Shown here: piece after piece, positions 11,301 to 19,043 of the stretch
Numbering within the stretch: the stretch's first letter is position 1
How the letters are laid out: each line of letters begins with the position of its first letter
From: Euglena gracilis
Lineage: Eukaryota; Euglenida; Euglenophyceae; Euglenales
Assembly (NCBI GenBank): GCA_039621445.1
Contig: CP154956.1
Coordinates: 24,292,743-24,356,742 of the forward strand
DNA length: 64,000 bases
Direction: 5' to 3'
The notes under the pieces: generated by a model
Seen by the model: only the letters and a program-made list of their open reading frames with translations
Databases searched by the model: none
What the model was told of the DNA's origin: nothing
Program-made: the position numbers and the translations under genes

Positions 11301-13651
11301 CTTCACCCCCCTCCTTGTCCTTAACACGCTTTTTCCGTGACCCCCCCCCCCCGTGTGCCTTCCCTCTTTTCCTCGTACCCCCCAAAATACAGTTTTTTTG
11401 ACACAATTCATTTTTCTTAAGTTTACAGCTGATGTTTTTCCCGCATACCCATGGCGTTGACTCACACTCTGACCTGTCGGGGCTGAACCCCTGTCATTTT
11501 GCCAGCTGTGGCACGGATGAACCGCACAGAGAGTTCGGACAGTTAGGCGGATGACAGTCAAAAGGATGGGGCAACAGTGGTCAACAAGGCTCGGAGTACC
11601 CTCCTTTTCCCTTCTGATATCTCATTTTGACTGTTTGGACGTGGACCAACCCAGGCTTCGATATCAGGGCAGGTGGGGGGGTCGGACCCCCCCTCTGGTC
11701 TAGCAAGGGGGGGGGGCAACACTTCTGGTCATGCCTCTGGTCACCTCTGCCCTTGGGCCCAGCATCGCCCAGCATCACCTTTGAAGCCCTTGATGGTGTA
11801 CCACTGCCTGGGTTGCAGTGCGAAGCACATGAATTTTTGTTGGTTTGGGAAAATGCTTTCCGACAACGCTATTTTTGGAGGGTCTCCTCGGCCCGGGGCT
11901 GTCCGGGAACCCCCGAAATTCCCTTGTTGTATTTCCGGATGATTTCGAGGTCTTTTGGAGCCGAAGGGTCGACCCCCCCCCACCTCCCAGTGGGGTTCAG
12001 CCCCCCCCATGCCTTTTTGTCCAGCCCTGTCCCCTCCAAACATTCCAACCGCCACTGCATTGGGGCAGCAAACTGCCTGCGCCAACATCATCTGTGAGTA
12101 CCTCGGCGGCGCCATCACGACCGACGCGTACCACATGACGATGCCCCGGGAGGACGGTCTGGGCGTGGCGTCCTGTATCGAGATGGCCATCGATGACGCC
12201 GGCATTGACCGGGACCAGGTGTGTGGCGGGGGGGGGGGCATTGCTTTGCAGGCACACCCAATTTCCCCAAAAAACATTGCTCCACCAACCCCCCCGAGTT
12301 ACAAGCGCCCAACTGCATTTCGAAACTTTCTGCATGCATTGTTGGGTCGAGAACATACCATTGCCAAGCAATGGTATGGTCGAGAAGCACCAATGCATGT
12401 GCTGCATGGCTTCCTGCATCGCGCTCGCCCCTGCCCACAGGTCAACTACATCAACGCCCACGCCACCAGCACGGACCTGGGGGACATCGCGGAGGTCAAG
12501 GCCGTCAAGCGGGTGTTCACCAACGGCATGAAGGGTGTCAAGATGAACGCCACCAAGTCTCTCATCGGCCACTGCCTGGGGGCGGCCGGTGGGATGGAGG
12601 CTGTGGCCACAATCAAGGTTCGTTGCCTGTGATTTGGGGGCTCATGTGAACGCTGCACTCGTTGTGTATTTGCACCTCCTGCTGGAGGGTTTGTGTTTTA
12701 TAATTCTGCAAATTTTTATGAAAAAGATGAATGTATAAGGTCGAGAATTTGGAAATTTCAATATTTTTAAATTGCATTTTTTCCATTGCCAAAAGTCGCC
12801 AAAATTGGCCAGAAATGGCAAAAATGGTCAATTGTCGCTTAAAGTGGCAAAAAAAAAATGCCCAAGAGTTGCCAAAAATCGCCAAAAAAACAGCCAAAAG
12901 TGGCCAGAAATGGTCAATAATGACCAAAGTGGCCAAAAGCGGCCAAAATGGGCAAAAGTGGCCAATTTGACCCCCCCAAACCTTTTCAGAGTTTTGTTGC
13001 ATTTTTGACCCACTTTGCACCCCCTCGAGATTTTTCGCAATTTCTTGAGATATTTCCAGAAGTCCGAGATTTTTAGCGATGTCAAGCTTTGGCAAGATTC
13101 AAGACCCAACCTTGTCCCACACAAATGGCAGAAAATTTTATATAAAAGGCATATTTGGTAAAATGATTGATGAGGGAAAGACATATTTGAAAGATGATTT
13201 CTGCAAAGACCGCTCATGTTTTGCACACCCTTTGCTGTGCGCCGCACCCATGATCCGTGTGACCACCACCAACTACTACTGCTACTGCTGCTGCTACTGC
13301 TGCTGCTACTACTACACTACAACTGTTGCTGCTGCTGGTGCTTGCTACCACCACCACCACCACCACCACTGCTGCTGCTACTACTGCTATAGCATTTGAA
13401 TTTATGCTGTATTTGAAATTATTTGAAATCCTATTGTCAGTGGGCTAATGTATGACTTCCCATCCGCACAGGCCATCACCACCGGGTGGGTCCACCCCAC
13501 ATTGAACCTGGCGGACCCCATCGACGAGGTGGCCGACATCAACTGCGTGCCGCTGGAGAAGCAGCCCCACGAGATCACCGCCGCCATCTCCAACTCCTTC
13601 GGCTTCGGCGGCCACAACGCCGTCTGCGTGTTCGCCCCCTACAAGCCGTAG
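2215..13651 (+). CDS. Plastid-type 3-oxoacyl-ACP synthase (KAS I/II), spliced, 5' end missing
   Basis: Condensing enzyme of type II fatty acid synthesis, elongating acyl-ACP with malonyl-ACP, expected in the plastid stroma. Exons: 2215-2394, 4281-4378, 4503-4613, 4742-4808, 7543-7664, 10332-10448, 10561-10626, 12087-12218, 12441-12617, 13472-13651. Joined, they give one frame of 415 codons plus stop after a 2-nt partial codon, about the length of the mature enzyme. Seen: VVVTGMG start, catalytic Cys in TACASANY (codon 7578-7580), [18 protein letters not shown], His in NAHATST (12459-12461), Lys and His in KSLIGH (His 12570-12572), and GFGGHNAV near the C-terminus. The [15 protein letters not shown] and [11 protein letters not shown] stretches resemble plant KAS I more than KAS II; this is judged from memory. 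The transit peptide and start codon are not in the visible exons. Four introns are non-canonical (see findings). No frameshift or internal stop, so probably functional. Confidence 0.93.
2395..4280 (+). other. KAS intron 1 (GT-AG, 1.9 kb)
   Basis: Canonical ends, with AGGT at both borders. Contents are an inverted-repeat element at 2638-3110 and repeated poly-C/G segments containing CCAGCCAGCACCTTTTT (about 3220, 3570 and, inverted, 3960). No other gene was recognised. Confidence 0.75.
2638..3110. repeat. Inverted-repeat element with CATTTATA motifs in intron 1
   Basis: The left end GTAAACCCCCCCGTTTATAC is the inverse of the right end GCATAAATGGGAGGGGGTGTTTAC. CCCCATTTATA followed by ACC/AGA CCCCC recurs at both ends. 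No clear target duplication. Non-coding, superfamily unknown. Confidence 0.5.
4281..4378 (+). CDS. KAS exon 2
   Basis: Acceptor TGTGCAG. Encodes [19 protein letters not shown] through QAGIEK. The exon must end in GAGAAG (4373-4378) to join in frame to the next exon, which begins after a second GAGAAG (4497-4502). The tempting GTGAGA donor at 4408 leaves phase 2, and every AG upstream of exon 3 gives phase 0, so it cannot be used. Confidence 0.85.
4503..4613 (+). CDS. KAS exon 3
   Basis: Encodes [18 protein letters not shown] through KAGQC. The right border is uncertain by 3 bp because TGC occurs at both exon ends (4611-4613 and 4739-4741). Confidence 0.83.
4742..4808 (+). CDS. KAS exon 4
   Basis: Encodes [22 protein letters not shown]. 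The in-frame reading upstream hits a TAA at 4727 with no AG in between, so the acceptor of intron 3 is not AG. Donor GTGTTT at 4809 is canonical. Confidence 0.87.
5350..5846. repeat. Inverted-repeat element with ATATAAGAAACCC motifs
   Basis: The left end (TGTAACCCCCCC...AATATAAGAAACCC) and the right end (GGGTTTCTTATATTGGGGGGGGTTACA) are inverse. Inside, AAATATAAGAAACCC recurs at about eight sites. No target duplication recognised. Confidence 0.6.
7055..7323. mobile_element. hAT-type MITE, family 1, copy 3
   Basis: CAGGCTTGTGCTTA ... TAAGCACAAGCATG ends with a perfect 8-bp target duplication TTTGGGTC (7047-7054 and 7324-7331). The interior is shorter than in the other two copies, and the palindromic core is altered to GGCGCAGAAGGCGCG. 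Confidence 0.87.
7543..7664 (+). CDS. KAS exon 5 with active-site cysteine
   Basis: Encodes [19 protein letters not shown] through MVTGGAE. The nucleophilic Cys codon is 7578-7580. Both splice sites are canonical (CCGCAG acceptor, GTCTGT donor). Confidence 0.92.
8113..8457. mobile_element. hAT-type MITE, family 2, 345 bp
   Basis: Ends CATACCATTGCTTA ... TAAGCAATGGTATG with a perfect 8-bp target duplication GTCCAGAC (8105-8112 and 8458-8465). The interior repeats GACTGACTGGTTTTTT and GAGTGATTGACTGG, and has a GGCGC-AGAA-GGCGCC core. Non-coding. Confidence 0.87.
9242..9486. mobile_element. hAT-type MITE, family 3, copy 1
   Basis: Begins CAGGGTTTTTTTTTTTAG and ends CTAAAAACCCCCG, with an 8-bp target duplication TCCGGACC (9234-9241 and 9487-9494). 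The interior has poly-C/G blocks and a TCGGCGCCGA core. Confidence 0.78.
9495..9785. repeat. Decayed family-2-like element
   Basis: Holds GAGTGATTGACTGGTTTTTGG, GATTGACTGACTGGTTTT and a right end TAAAGATTGTATGGTCCAG, like family 2. The left terminus and target duplication cannot be recognised; it abuts the family-3 copy. Confidence 0.5.
9866..10128. mobile_element. hAT-type MITE, family 3, copy 2
   Basis: CAGGGGTTTTTTTTTTAG ... TTAAAAAAAACCCCTG ends with a perfect 8-bp target duplication GTATGAAA (9858-9865 and 10129-10136). Contains GGCGCC-AAA-GGCGCC at about 9983. Confidence 0.86.
10332..10448 (+). CDS. KAS exon 6
   Basis: Acceptor TTTTTGCAG. Encodes [18 protein letters not shown] through [18 protein letters not shown] donor exists at 10446, but using it would delete the invariant Val of GFVMGEG, so the exon probably ends after that GTG. 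Confidence 0.87.
10561..10626 (+). CDS. KAS exon 7
   Basis: Encodes [22 protein letters not shown]. It ends in GCCAAC (10621-10626), repeated exactly at 12081-12086 immediately before IICEYLGG. The join is in frame anywhere within this repeat, yet no position gives GT-AG or GC-AG. Confidence 0.85.
11030..11092. mobile_element. 63-bp deletion derivative of family-2 MITE
   Basis: Ends CAGACAATTGTTTA ... TAAAAAATTGTATG around a short GACCCCCCCCGGGGGGGGTC hairpin. Perfect 8-bp target duplication GTCCAGGG (11022-11029 and 11093-11100). Lies in KAS intron 7. Confidence 0.78.
12087..12218 (+). CDS. KAS exon 8
   Basis: Encodes [18 protein letters not shown] through AGIDRDQ. Canonical GTGTGT donor at 12219. 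The left border is ambiguous within the GCCAAC repeat. Confidence 0.9.
12354..12378. mobile_element. 25-bp insertion consisting only of family-2 terminal repeats
   Basis: CATACCATTGC followed after CAA by GCAATGGTATG: two fused family-2 ends with no interior. Perfect 8-bp target duplication GTCGAGAA (12346-12353 and 12379-12386). Sits in the 222-bp KAS intron 8. Confidence 0.85.
12441..12617 (+). CDS. KAS exon 9 with both catalytic histidines
   Basis: Encodes [15 protein letters not shown] through AVATIK. His codons are at 12459-12461 and 12570-12572; the KSLIGH lysine precedes the second. Canonical CACAG acceptor and GTTCGT donor. Confidence 0.93.
12785..12968. repeat. Degenerate short-period GGCCAAAA repeat in intron 9
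   Basis: About fifteen variants of (A)RTGGCCAAAA/GTCGCCAAAA follow each other at roughly 10-12 bp spacing, mixed with TGGTCAA variants. The Lys/Trp-rich open frames across it are a by-product of the repeat. Confidence 0.65.
13256..13392. repeat. Compound trinucleotide microsatellite
   Basis: Runs of ACC, CTA/CTG, GCT and CAC triplets in KAS intron 9. The open frames across it encode only homopolymeric Tyr/Cys/His and are not genes. Confidence 0.85.
13472..13651 (+). CDS. KAS last exon
   Basis: Acceptor CGCACAG. Encodes [16 protein letters not shown] through [20 protein letters not shown] and a TAG stop. The terminal GFGGHN loop is the family's C-terminal signature. Confidence 0.93.
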   Translation, partial: AITTGWVHPTLNLADPIDEVADINCVPLEKQPHEITAAISNSFGFGGHNAVCVFAPYKP

Positions 13652-13755
13652 GCCGTTGGTGGCGGCTGTCCGACCCATGGAGGCTGCCCCCCCTCTCACG
13701 AGCAGGGCGTTGCTGAAACTTGACTTAAACTTAAACTTGACCCCAGACCCCAGAC

Positions 13756-14112
13756 CAGACCATTGCTTAACACCTGTCCCACCCCACCCCCACCGGGGGG
13801 GGGGGGGTGACTGACTGGTTTTTTCAGAGTGATTGACTGGTTTTTTGGCCGTGACCCCCCCCCCCGGGGGTGGGGTAGGCCAGAAATCACCCAAAAGTGG
13901 CTGAGTGGCCAACCGGCGCCGAAGGCGCTGGAGAAAATTTTGGCCAAAAATGGCCTTGAAAGGCCAAAAAGTGACTGGTTTTCCTGAGTGGCCGACCCCC
14001 CCCCCCGGGGGGGTAAAGTGACTGACTGGCTTGGCCGAAAAAAGTGACTGACTGGTTTTTTCGGAGTGGAAAGTGACCCCCCCCCCCCCGGGGGTCGCTA
14101 AGCAATGGTATG
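13756..14112. mobile_element. hAT-type MITE, family 2, 357 bp
   Basis: Starts CAGACCATTGCTTA and ends TAAGCAATGGTATG, with a perfect 8-bp target duplication CCCCAGAC (13748-13755 and 14113-14120). Same interior as 8113-8457, with core GGCGCCGAAGGCGC. It lies about 100 bp past the KAS stop, so possibly in the 3' UTR. Confidence 0.87.
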
Positions 14113-14546
14113 CCCCAGACCCCAATGGGGGGAGCAGCAGTCGTTTTCCAGTGGGCCCAAATTTTCTGGCCTCTGGGCTGGCCTCCGGGGGTCCTTTGGC
14201 GGCGCCCTGTTCATAAAATGCCTCTCTCACCATCCCCAGAGGCAGCCTCCCAGCCCTTTGCAGGTCTTTGCTGTACAGTTCCTCGGTCTTGTCGAGGTGC
14301 CGCAATTGCTTGGTGACCGGATGGCAGATCATCTATTCATCAGGCAGGTGGTGTTGTGTATCCTGCCAATTTTGGGAGCTTTTTTGATTTTTGATTTTGC
14401 CATTTTCAAAGGAGTAAGTTTTTTTTTCAGTATAAGTGTTTTGAAGTCCACTGGGGAATCAATTCAATGCTTCAATTTTTGTTGAAGTTTTTTTTGCCCC
14501 CCCCTCTGCCAATTTTTTTTTGATGTCGTCTAACCAACGAGATGCA

Positions 14547-15030
14547 CAGGGTTTGATATAAGGAGGGCGTACATGGTTTAGGTGGGGGGTCCCCCCCCAC
14601 CCCCCCCCCCCCCCCGCCCCGCCGGGGGGGCCCCCCCAACACCCCCCCCCCCCCCACCTGCCAGGGGGGTCCGGACCGACCCTCGGGGGGGTTCCCGGGA
14701 CCCCCCCCTCCTGGCCCGCAGGGGGGGTCCGGACCACCCCCCCCCCACCTGCCAGGGGGGTCCGGACCGACCCTCGGGGGGGTTCCCGGGACCCCCCCCA
14801 AAAAGGGTCAATTTTTTCCTCCGGCGCTTCGCGCCGAAAATTTTTTGCATTTTTGGCACATTTTTGCCCAAAAAGTGCCCAAAATGGCACTTTTGGTCGA
14901 TTTGGGGGGTCAAAAATTTTCGGTAACCCAGACCGCGCAACTGTTTAGGTGGGGGGGTGTCCCCCCCCCCCCCTGGCCCGCAGGGGGGATCCGGACCACC
15001 CCCCCCCTCCTCTCCTTATATCGAACCCTG
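14547..15030. mobile_element. hAT-type MITE, family 4, 484 bp
   Basis: TIRs CAGGGTTYGATATAAGGAGG, one mismatch between ends, with a perfect 8-bp target duplication GAGATGCA (14539-14546 and 15031-15038). The interior has repeated TCCGGACC-poly-C blocks and a CGGCGCTTCGCGCCG palindrome. Non-coding. Confidence 0.87.
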
Positions 15031-17334
15031 GAGATGCACCCATCCAGAAAATTGCATTGTTGGAAACACAACCCCCAAACGGAATTGGTTCTTTTGTTTG
15101 TCTGTTTTTTTTTTTTCTGGAGGCTCCCCATGTGTGTTCGTGTGCCAGAGTTCCAACATCACACCTTGTGAATTTTCATCAATGAGGACGGCAGCTTGTT
15201 GATGGGGGCGGCCTGTTGCAAGCCACCTTGGGGGATTGTGCACCAGGGAAAAATTTGGCAATGCTGACAATTTTCCCCTGTGCCATTTTAAGTCATATTT
15301 TGGACCCCCCACCATGTCATTACCCGACAAAGCAAAATTTTAGAAACAAGGCTCCCCTTTCAAATTCGGAGCCCCCTTGGCAAACAGATGGCATTTTTTC
15401 ACCTGGAAATAGCCCCGCATTTTTTGACACCAAAAATGATGATATATAATTGGAGGGATGCAATGTGGACCCTGAAAATTCCGACGCAAAAAGACGCAAA
15501 TAAACACAACAAAAATGTGAGATGCATATGCAAATCTTTGAGGAGCTCCCCCAGGATATATTTTGTGCTGGAGAGGATTTCAAAGAAATTTATTTTCACC
15601 CCCATTTACATAAAAGCATGCAATTTCTTGACAAAAAATTGACAAAGATTTTGGTCCCCGGGGTCGAAAAAAATTCATCAAAAAGGATCAAGAAAATCGC
15701 TGGGAAAAATGCACAAAAAACGTTTGCGTCCCACCATTGCCTTGGGTGTGTCTGCCCCCCCCCTCCCCCAGGGCAGGTTGGCCAGGATTGCAAGCAGCAC
15801 CGAGGCACCAGAATTTTTTTGTGGTTTTAGCCAAAACTCCATTGATTTAAGCCATTTTTTTTGGCTTAGTGGGCAGAGTGACCCCCCCCCCCTGGGGGGT
15901 GGGAAGTGGATGACTGGTGTTTGAAGAGTGATTGACTGGTTTTTTTTGGAGGTGGAAAGTGATCTGGCAGCAATGGTGTGGTATATATATAATTTTTGGC
16001 CCCAGGGGGGTGTACAGCTTTAAAATTCAATTTGGCAAAGAGCTCAACACAACACAAAGCATGGTCATCACACTCCACAGCTGACACACCGCCACAACCC
16101 CCCCCCCCAACTGCTGGGCCACCAGGCCTCTGGCCAGACTGCCGTCAGAGAAGACTGTTGCCATTGGGGAGCAATTTCCAAGGAGGTCCTGAATGACCCC
16201 CCAAAGGTTCAGATTTTCTTGCCAGCGCTTTGCTCCGAAAACTCTTGGAAATTTTTTGTCCATTCGGGGTGGATTTTGGGGTCCAGGAACATGTGTGCTG
16301 CTGCCAGCATGTTGCTTATTGAGGCCAAGAGCTCAGCATCCTTTCCAGGCCAAAAAAATTGGTCGGGAGGATATGCCAACCCATGCCCGAAGCGTGCAGG
16401 CAAAATTCTGGACCAGAAATATTGAAGGATTTATTTTTTTTTGTGTCAAGGAAGCAACTGCCATCCCCTAATGGTTGACACGGTGTTGTTCGGCGTCAAT
16501 TTGATGGATTGCCAGCAGTGCCGCCATCAATGGCGGAGAGTCCCTTTCGGCCTTTCCTTAAGGTCAATGTTGCCTCTGAAAGCATATTTTTTTCCAGCTT
16601 GTGTAGAGGAGTGAACCAATTCCAAGGTGGTCATAAAGGTTCAGTGAATGTGGGCAAATTCTGCATTGAGAAGAGACTGCAGTTCAAATTTCATAATAAT
16701 GTTTTTCCGTGTTGAATTGCAGGCAGGTTCTCATAAACCCATGAATCCCAAGCCCCAAATATGTTTTTGGGTTTTCAGGACCCTGGGGTTTTTTTCTGGT
16801 TGTGTGTTGGTAAACCCATTTCTACAAACACACGCGCTCATGCACAGCGATGCATGCCATGCAGTGTGCAACACCACCGCATTTGAATTGTTTCTATTGC
16901 TTTCAAGCATATCATGTTTTTTTTGACATTTTTTCCCCACCTGTGAGAAAAGGGCCGCTCCCCTCTGTGGGTCTGTACAACCCTCCCCCTTGCACGGTTT
17001 GCCGGCACATTGGTGCAGGATGTGGCAATTTAAAGTTGCCTGTCCTGACGGCCCAGGGCCAAACACCCCTGATCATGGGAAGGCCCCCTGGCACGTCCAC
17101 AGAGGATGGTAGCATTCACAGAATCTGATGGGAGTTTGGGGGTTTGGCGGTGACCCCGATTGAACGCTTACCCCAAAGACACCCCCCCCCCCCACCAAGT
17201 GAGCCAACACGCAAATTGGGGCCACAGACCCTGCTCAACTGTGGTCAGGAAGGCCAAAAGGCGAAAGGGGCCAAACAAAGAATGAAGGGAGGTCTGTTCC
17301 TCGTCCAAGAGCCAGGAGTGAGGACGGTTTCTAC

Positions 17335-17438
17335 AAAAATCGACCGACGCTAACAGATTCAGCAGGGGCGCCAGGCAGCTCGCTTCGCTCGCTCGCGCCC
17401 GGCGCCCCTGCTGAATCTGTTAGTGTCGGTCGATTTTT
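17335..17438. repeat. Near-perfect hairpin, 38-bp arms
   Basis: Arms 17335-17372 and 17401-17438 pair at 37 of 38 positions (AAAATCGACCGACGCTAAC with its inverse, then GATTCAGCAGGGGCGCC with its inverse). The 28-nt loop is GCTCG-rich. A copy of the AAAACCTATTTT...GGGCCCGAC terminus of the element at 18485 follows at 17441-17467. Confidence 0.85.
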
Positions 17439-18484
17439 CTAAAACCTATTTTGTCTGGGCCCGACGCCTGTTTTGAATTTCTTTCGACCGAACCGCTTGG
17501 ACGGAAATACCCCCCCCCCCCTAATTGACCGTGTGGCCAAATTGCACAGAATGCTCATTCTGAAGTTCCAGAAAATGAAGCGGGACATCCTAAGTTCAGC
17601 CAGTTGTGATCAGCTGTCCACAAATATAGCCCTTGTCTGACCCAAAACGCTTCCAGAACCCCATAGGACCAAAAATGTCGGAAAAAAGTGGAAATCCAAA
17701 ATGTCTACATTCCTAAGGGAAAAAGGATTTAGAAAAATTTCCAACAATAAGCCCAAAATTAAACCAAAATCACCAAAAACAGCTGAAATGAAGGCATTTT
17801 TGGTCAAAAAAATGCACGAGCAAGGCGTCACTCTCTGTTCACCATAACCAACAATGTCAGCCATGGTTGCCCCTTACTTGTGACCAGGGGAGAAGGATTC
17901 GATGTGGGGTCTCTGAAAACCCTAGTGTCCTCATCATCATTGGATGAGTACCCACACCTCATCACCCAAGGGTTTTTTCTTGAGCCGGGTCCCTTGGGTG
18001 GAAAAGAAGTGCGGAAATGGGTTCGTTGGTTATAGAAATGGGTTAGTTGAACGTGGGCAAATTCGGTTAGCATGTGGTTTGGTTGGTGTTGAAGAACGGT
18101 GTTGAAGAACACCAATGTCAAGTTTGTTTTTGACATATGGACAATGTGGACAACATGTACAAAATGCCTCCAAAAAGTGTAAAAAAAAGTGGGAAAATGG
18201 AAAAAATGCGCAAAAAATGCGCAAAAATGTGCAGCGCATTTCCCCCCCCTGCCTAATTGACCAAACGGTCCGGAGAAAATTTTTTCAACCCCCCCCCCCT
18301 AATTGACCGCCTGGAGGCAAGGGCAGGACCCTTTCAATTGAAGGTGCCCCCCCCCCAATTGAACCACCCCCCTAATTGACCAAAAGGGGGGTCCGGTGGA
18401 GAGGTCCCAAGATGCAGTTGTCATCGCTATTGCTGGTCGTCTGATAAGAGAATCTTTCAGTTGAGGGGTGATGTGGCAACTATT

Positions 18485-19043
18485 AAACCTATTTTCTGGG
18501 CCCGACGCGTTGAAATTCTACTGACATCAACAAAATTCTGTATAGAAACAGACGGATACGATCCCGATCGTCTAAATTCAGTCTTAAATAAATAAAATGA
18601 GGAATTTCAGTTTCATTGGTCAAGAATTTGGGGAAATCTAGATGTTGCCAAAAATGCCCAAAATGGAACAAAACGTCATAAAAATGGTTGGTCGATTTCC
18701 AAGATATCGGAATCCGTTTAGGTCAGTCAATTTCCATTCAGGCACCCGTTAATGGGCCAAAAACCCACTTTTTTTTGGCAATGTCACCCCCCCCCCCAAC
18801 TGAACCACCCCCCTAATCAGGGGGGGGGGATGCGCTGGACGGCCCTCGGAAGAAATGCGCAAAAATGCGCAAAAAAATGCGCAAAAAATGCGCTAAGTTT
18901 GCGAAATTTCACCAAGAATTCCGAATCTGACCAACAACAGATTTCAATGGAATGGAAATCGACTGACTTAAACAATTTCAGCCTGAGATCTGTTAATGTC
19001 AGTTGAATTTCAAGACGTGTGTCGGGCCGAGAAAATAGGTTTT
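18485..19043. mobile_element. Long-TIR element of unknown superfamily
   Basis: Inverted ends of about 45 bp: AAACCTATTTTCTGGGCCCG on the left, then a GTTGAAATTC/ACTGACAT block, mirrored at 18995-19043. A related end lies near 17441. No open frame of note. The target duplication is unclear, though TTAA-like bases flank both sides. Confidence 0.6.

Larger units (their letters stand above)
14125..17975 (-). other. Possible unidentified minus-strand gene (exon-like segments)
   Basis: Several minus-strand stretches read like exons among poly-C introns. At about 14340-14230 there is KQLRHLDKTEELYSKDLQ then AGRLPLGM, followed by a GTGAGA donor. At 16400-16215 there is FGHGLAYPPDQFFWPGKDAE then LLASISNMLAAAHMFLDP. 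Another lies at 17975-17880 (CGYSSNDDEDTRVFRD). I do not recognise the protein and cannot show that the pieces belong together. The gene would be convergent with KAS. They could be chance open frames. Confidence 0.25.

Noticed and set aside
12731-13008. Lys/Trp-rich open frames (KWPEMVNN-type)
   Set aside because: By-product of the GGCCAAAA repeat inside intron 9.
13079-13399. Tyr/Cys/His-rich open frame
   Set aside because: By-product of the trinucleotide microsatellite.
13255-13400. CRISPR-like array
   Set aside because: Simple triplet repeats without spacers, in a eukaryotic intron.
15730-15980. Another family-2 MITE with CACCATTG...CAATGGTGTG ends
   Set aside because: The flanking 8-mers (GTTTGCGT and GTATATAT) do not match, and the interior is only partly similar; at best an old remnant.
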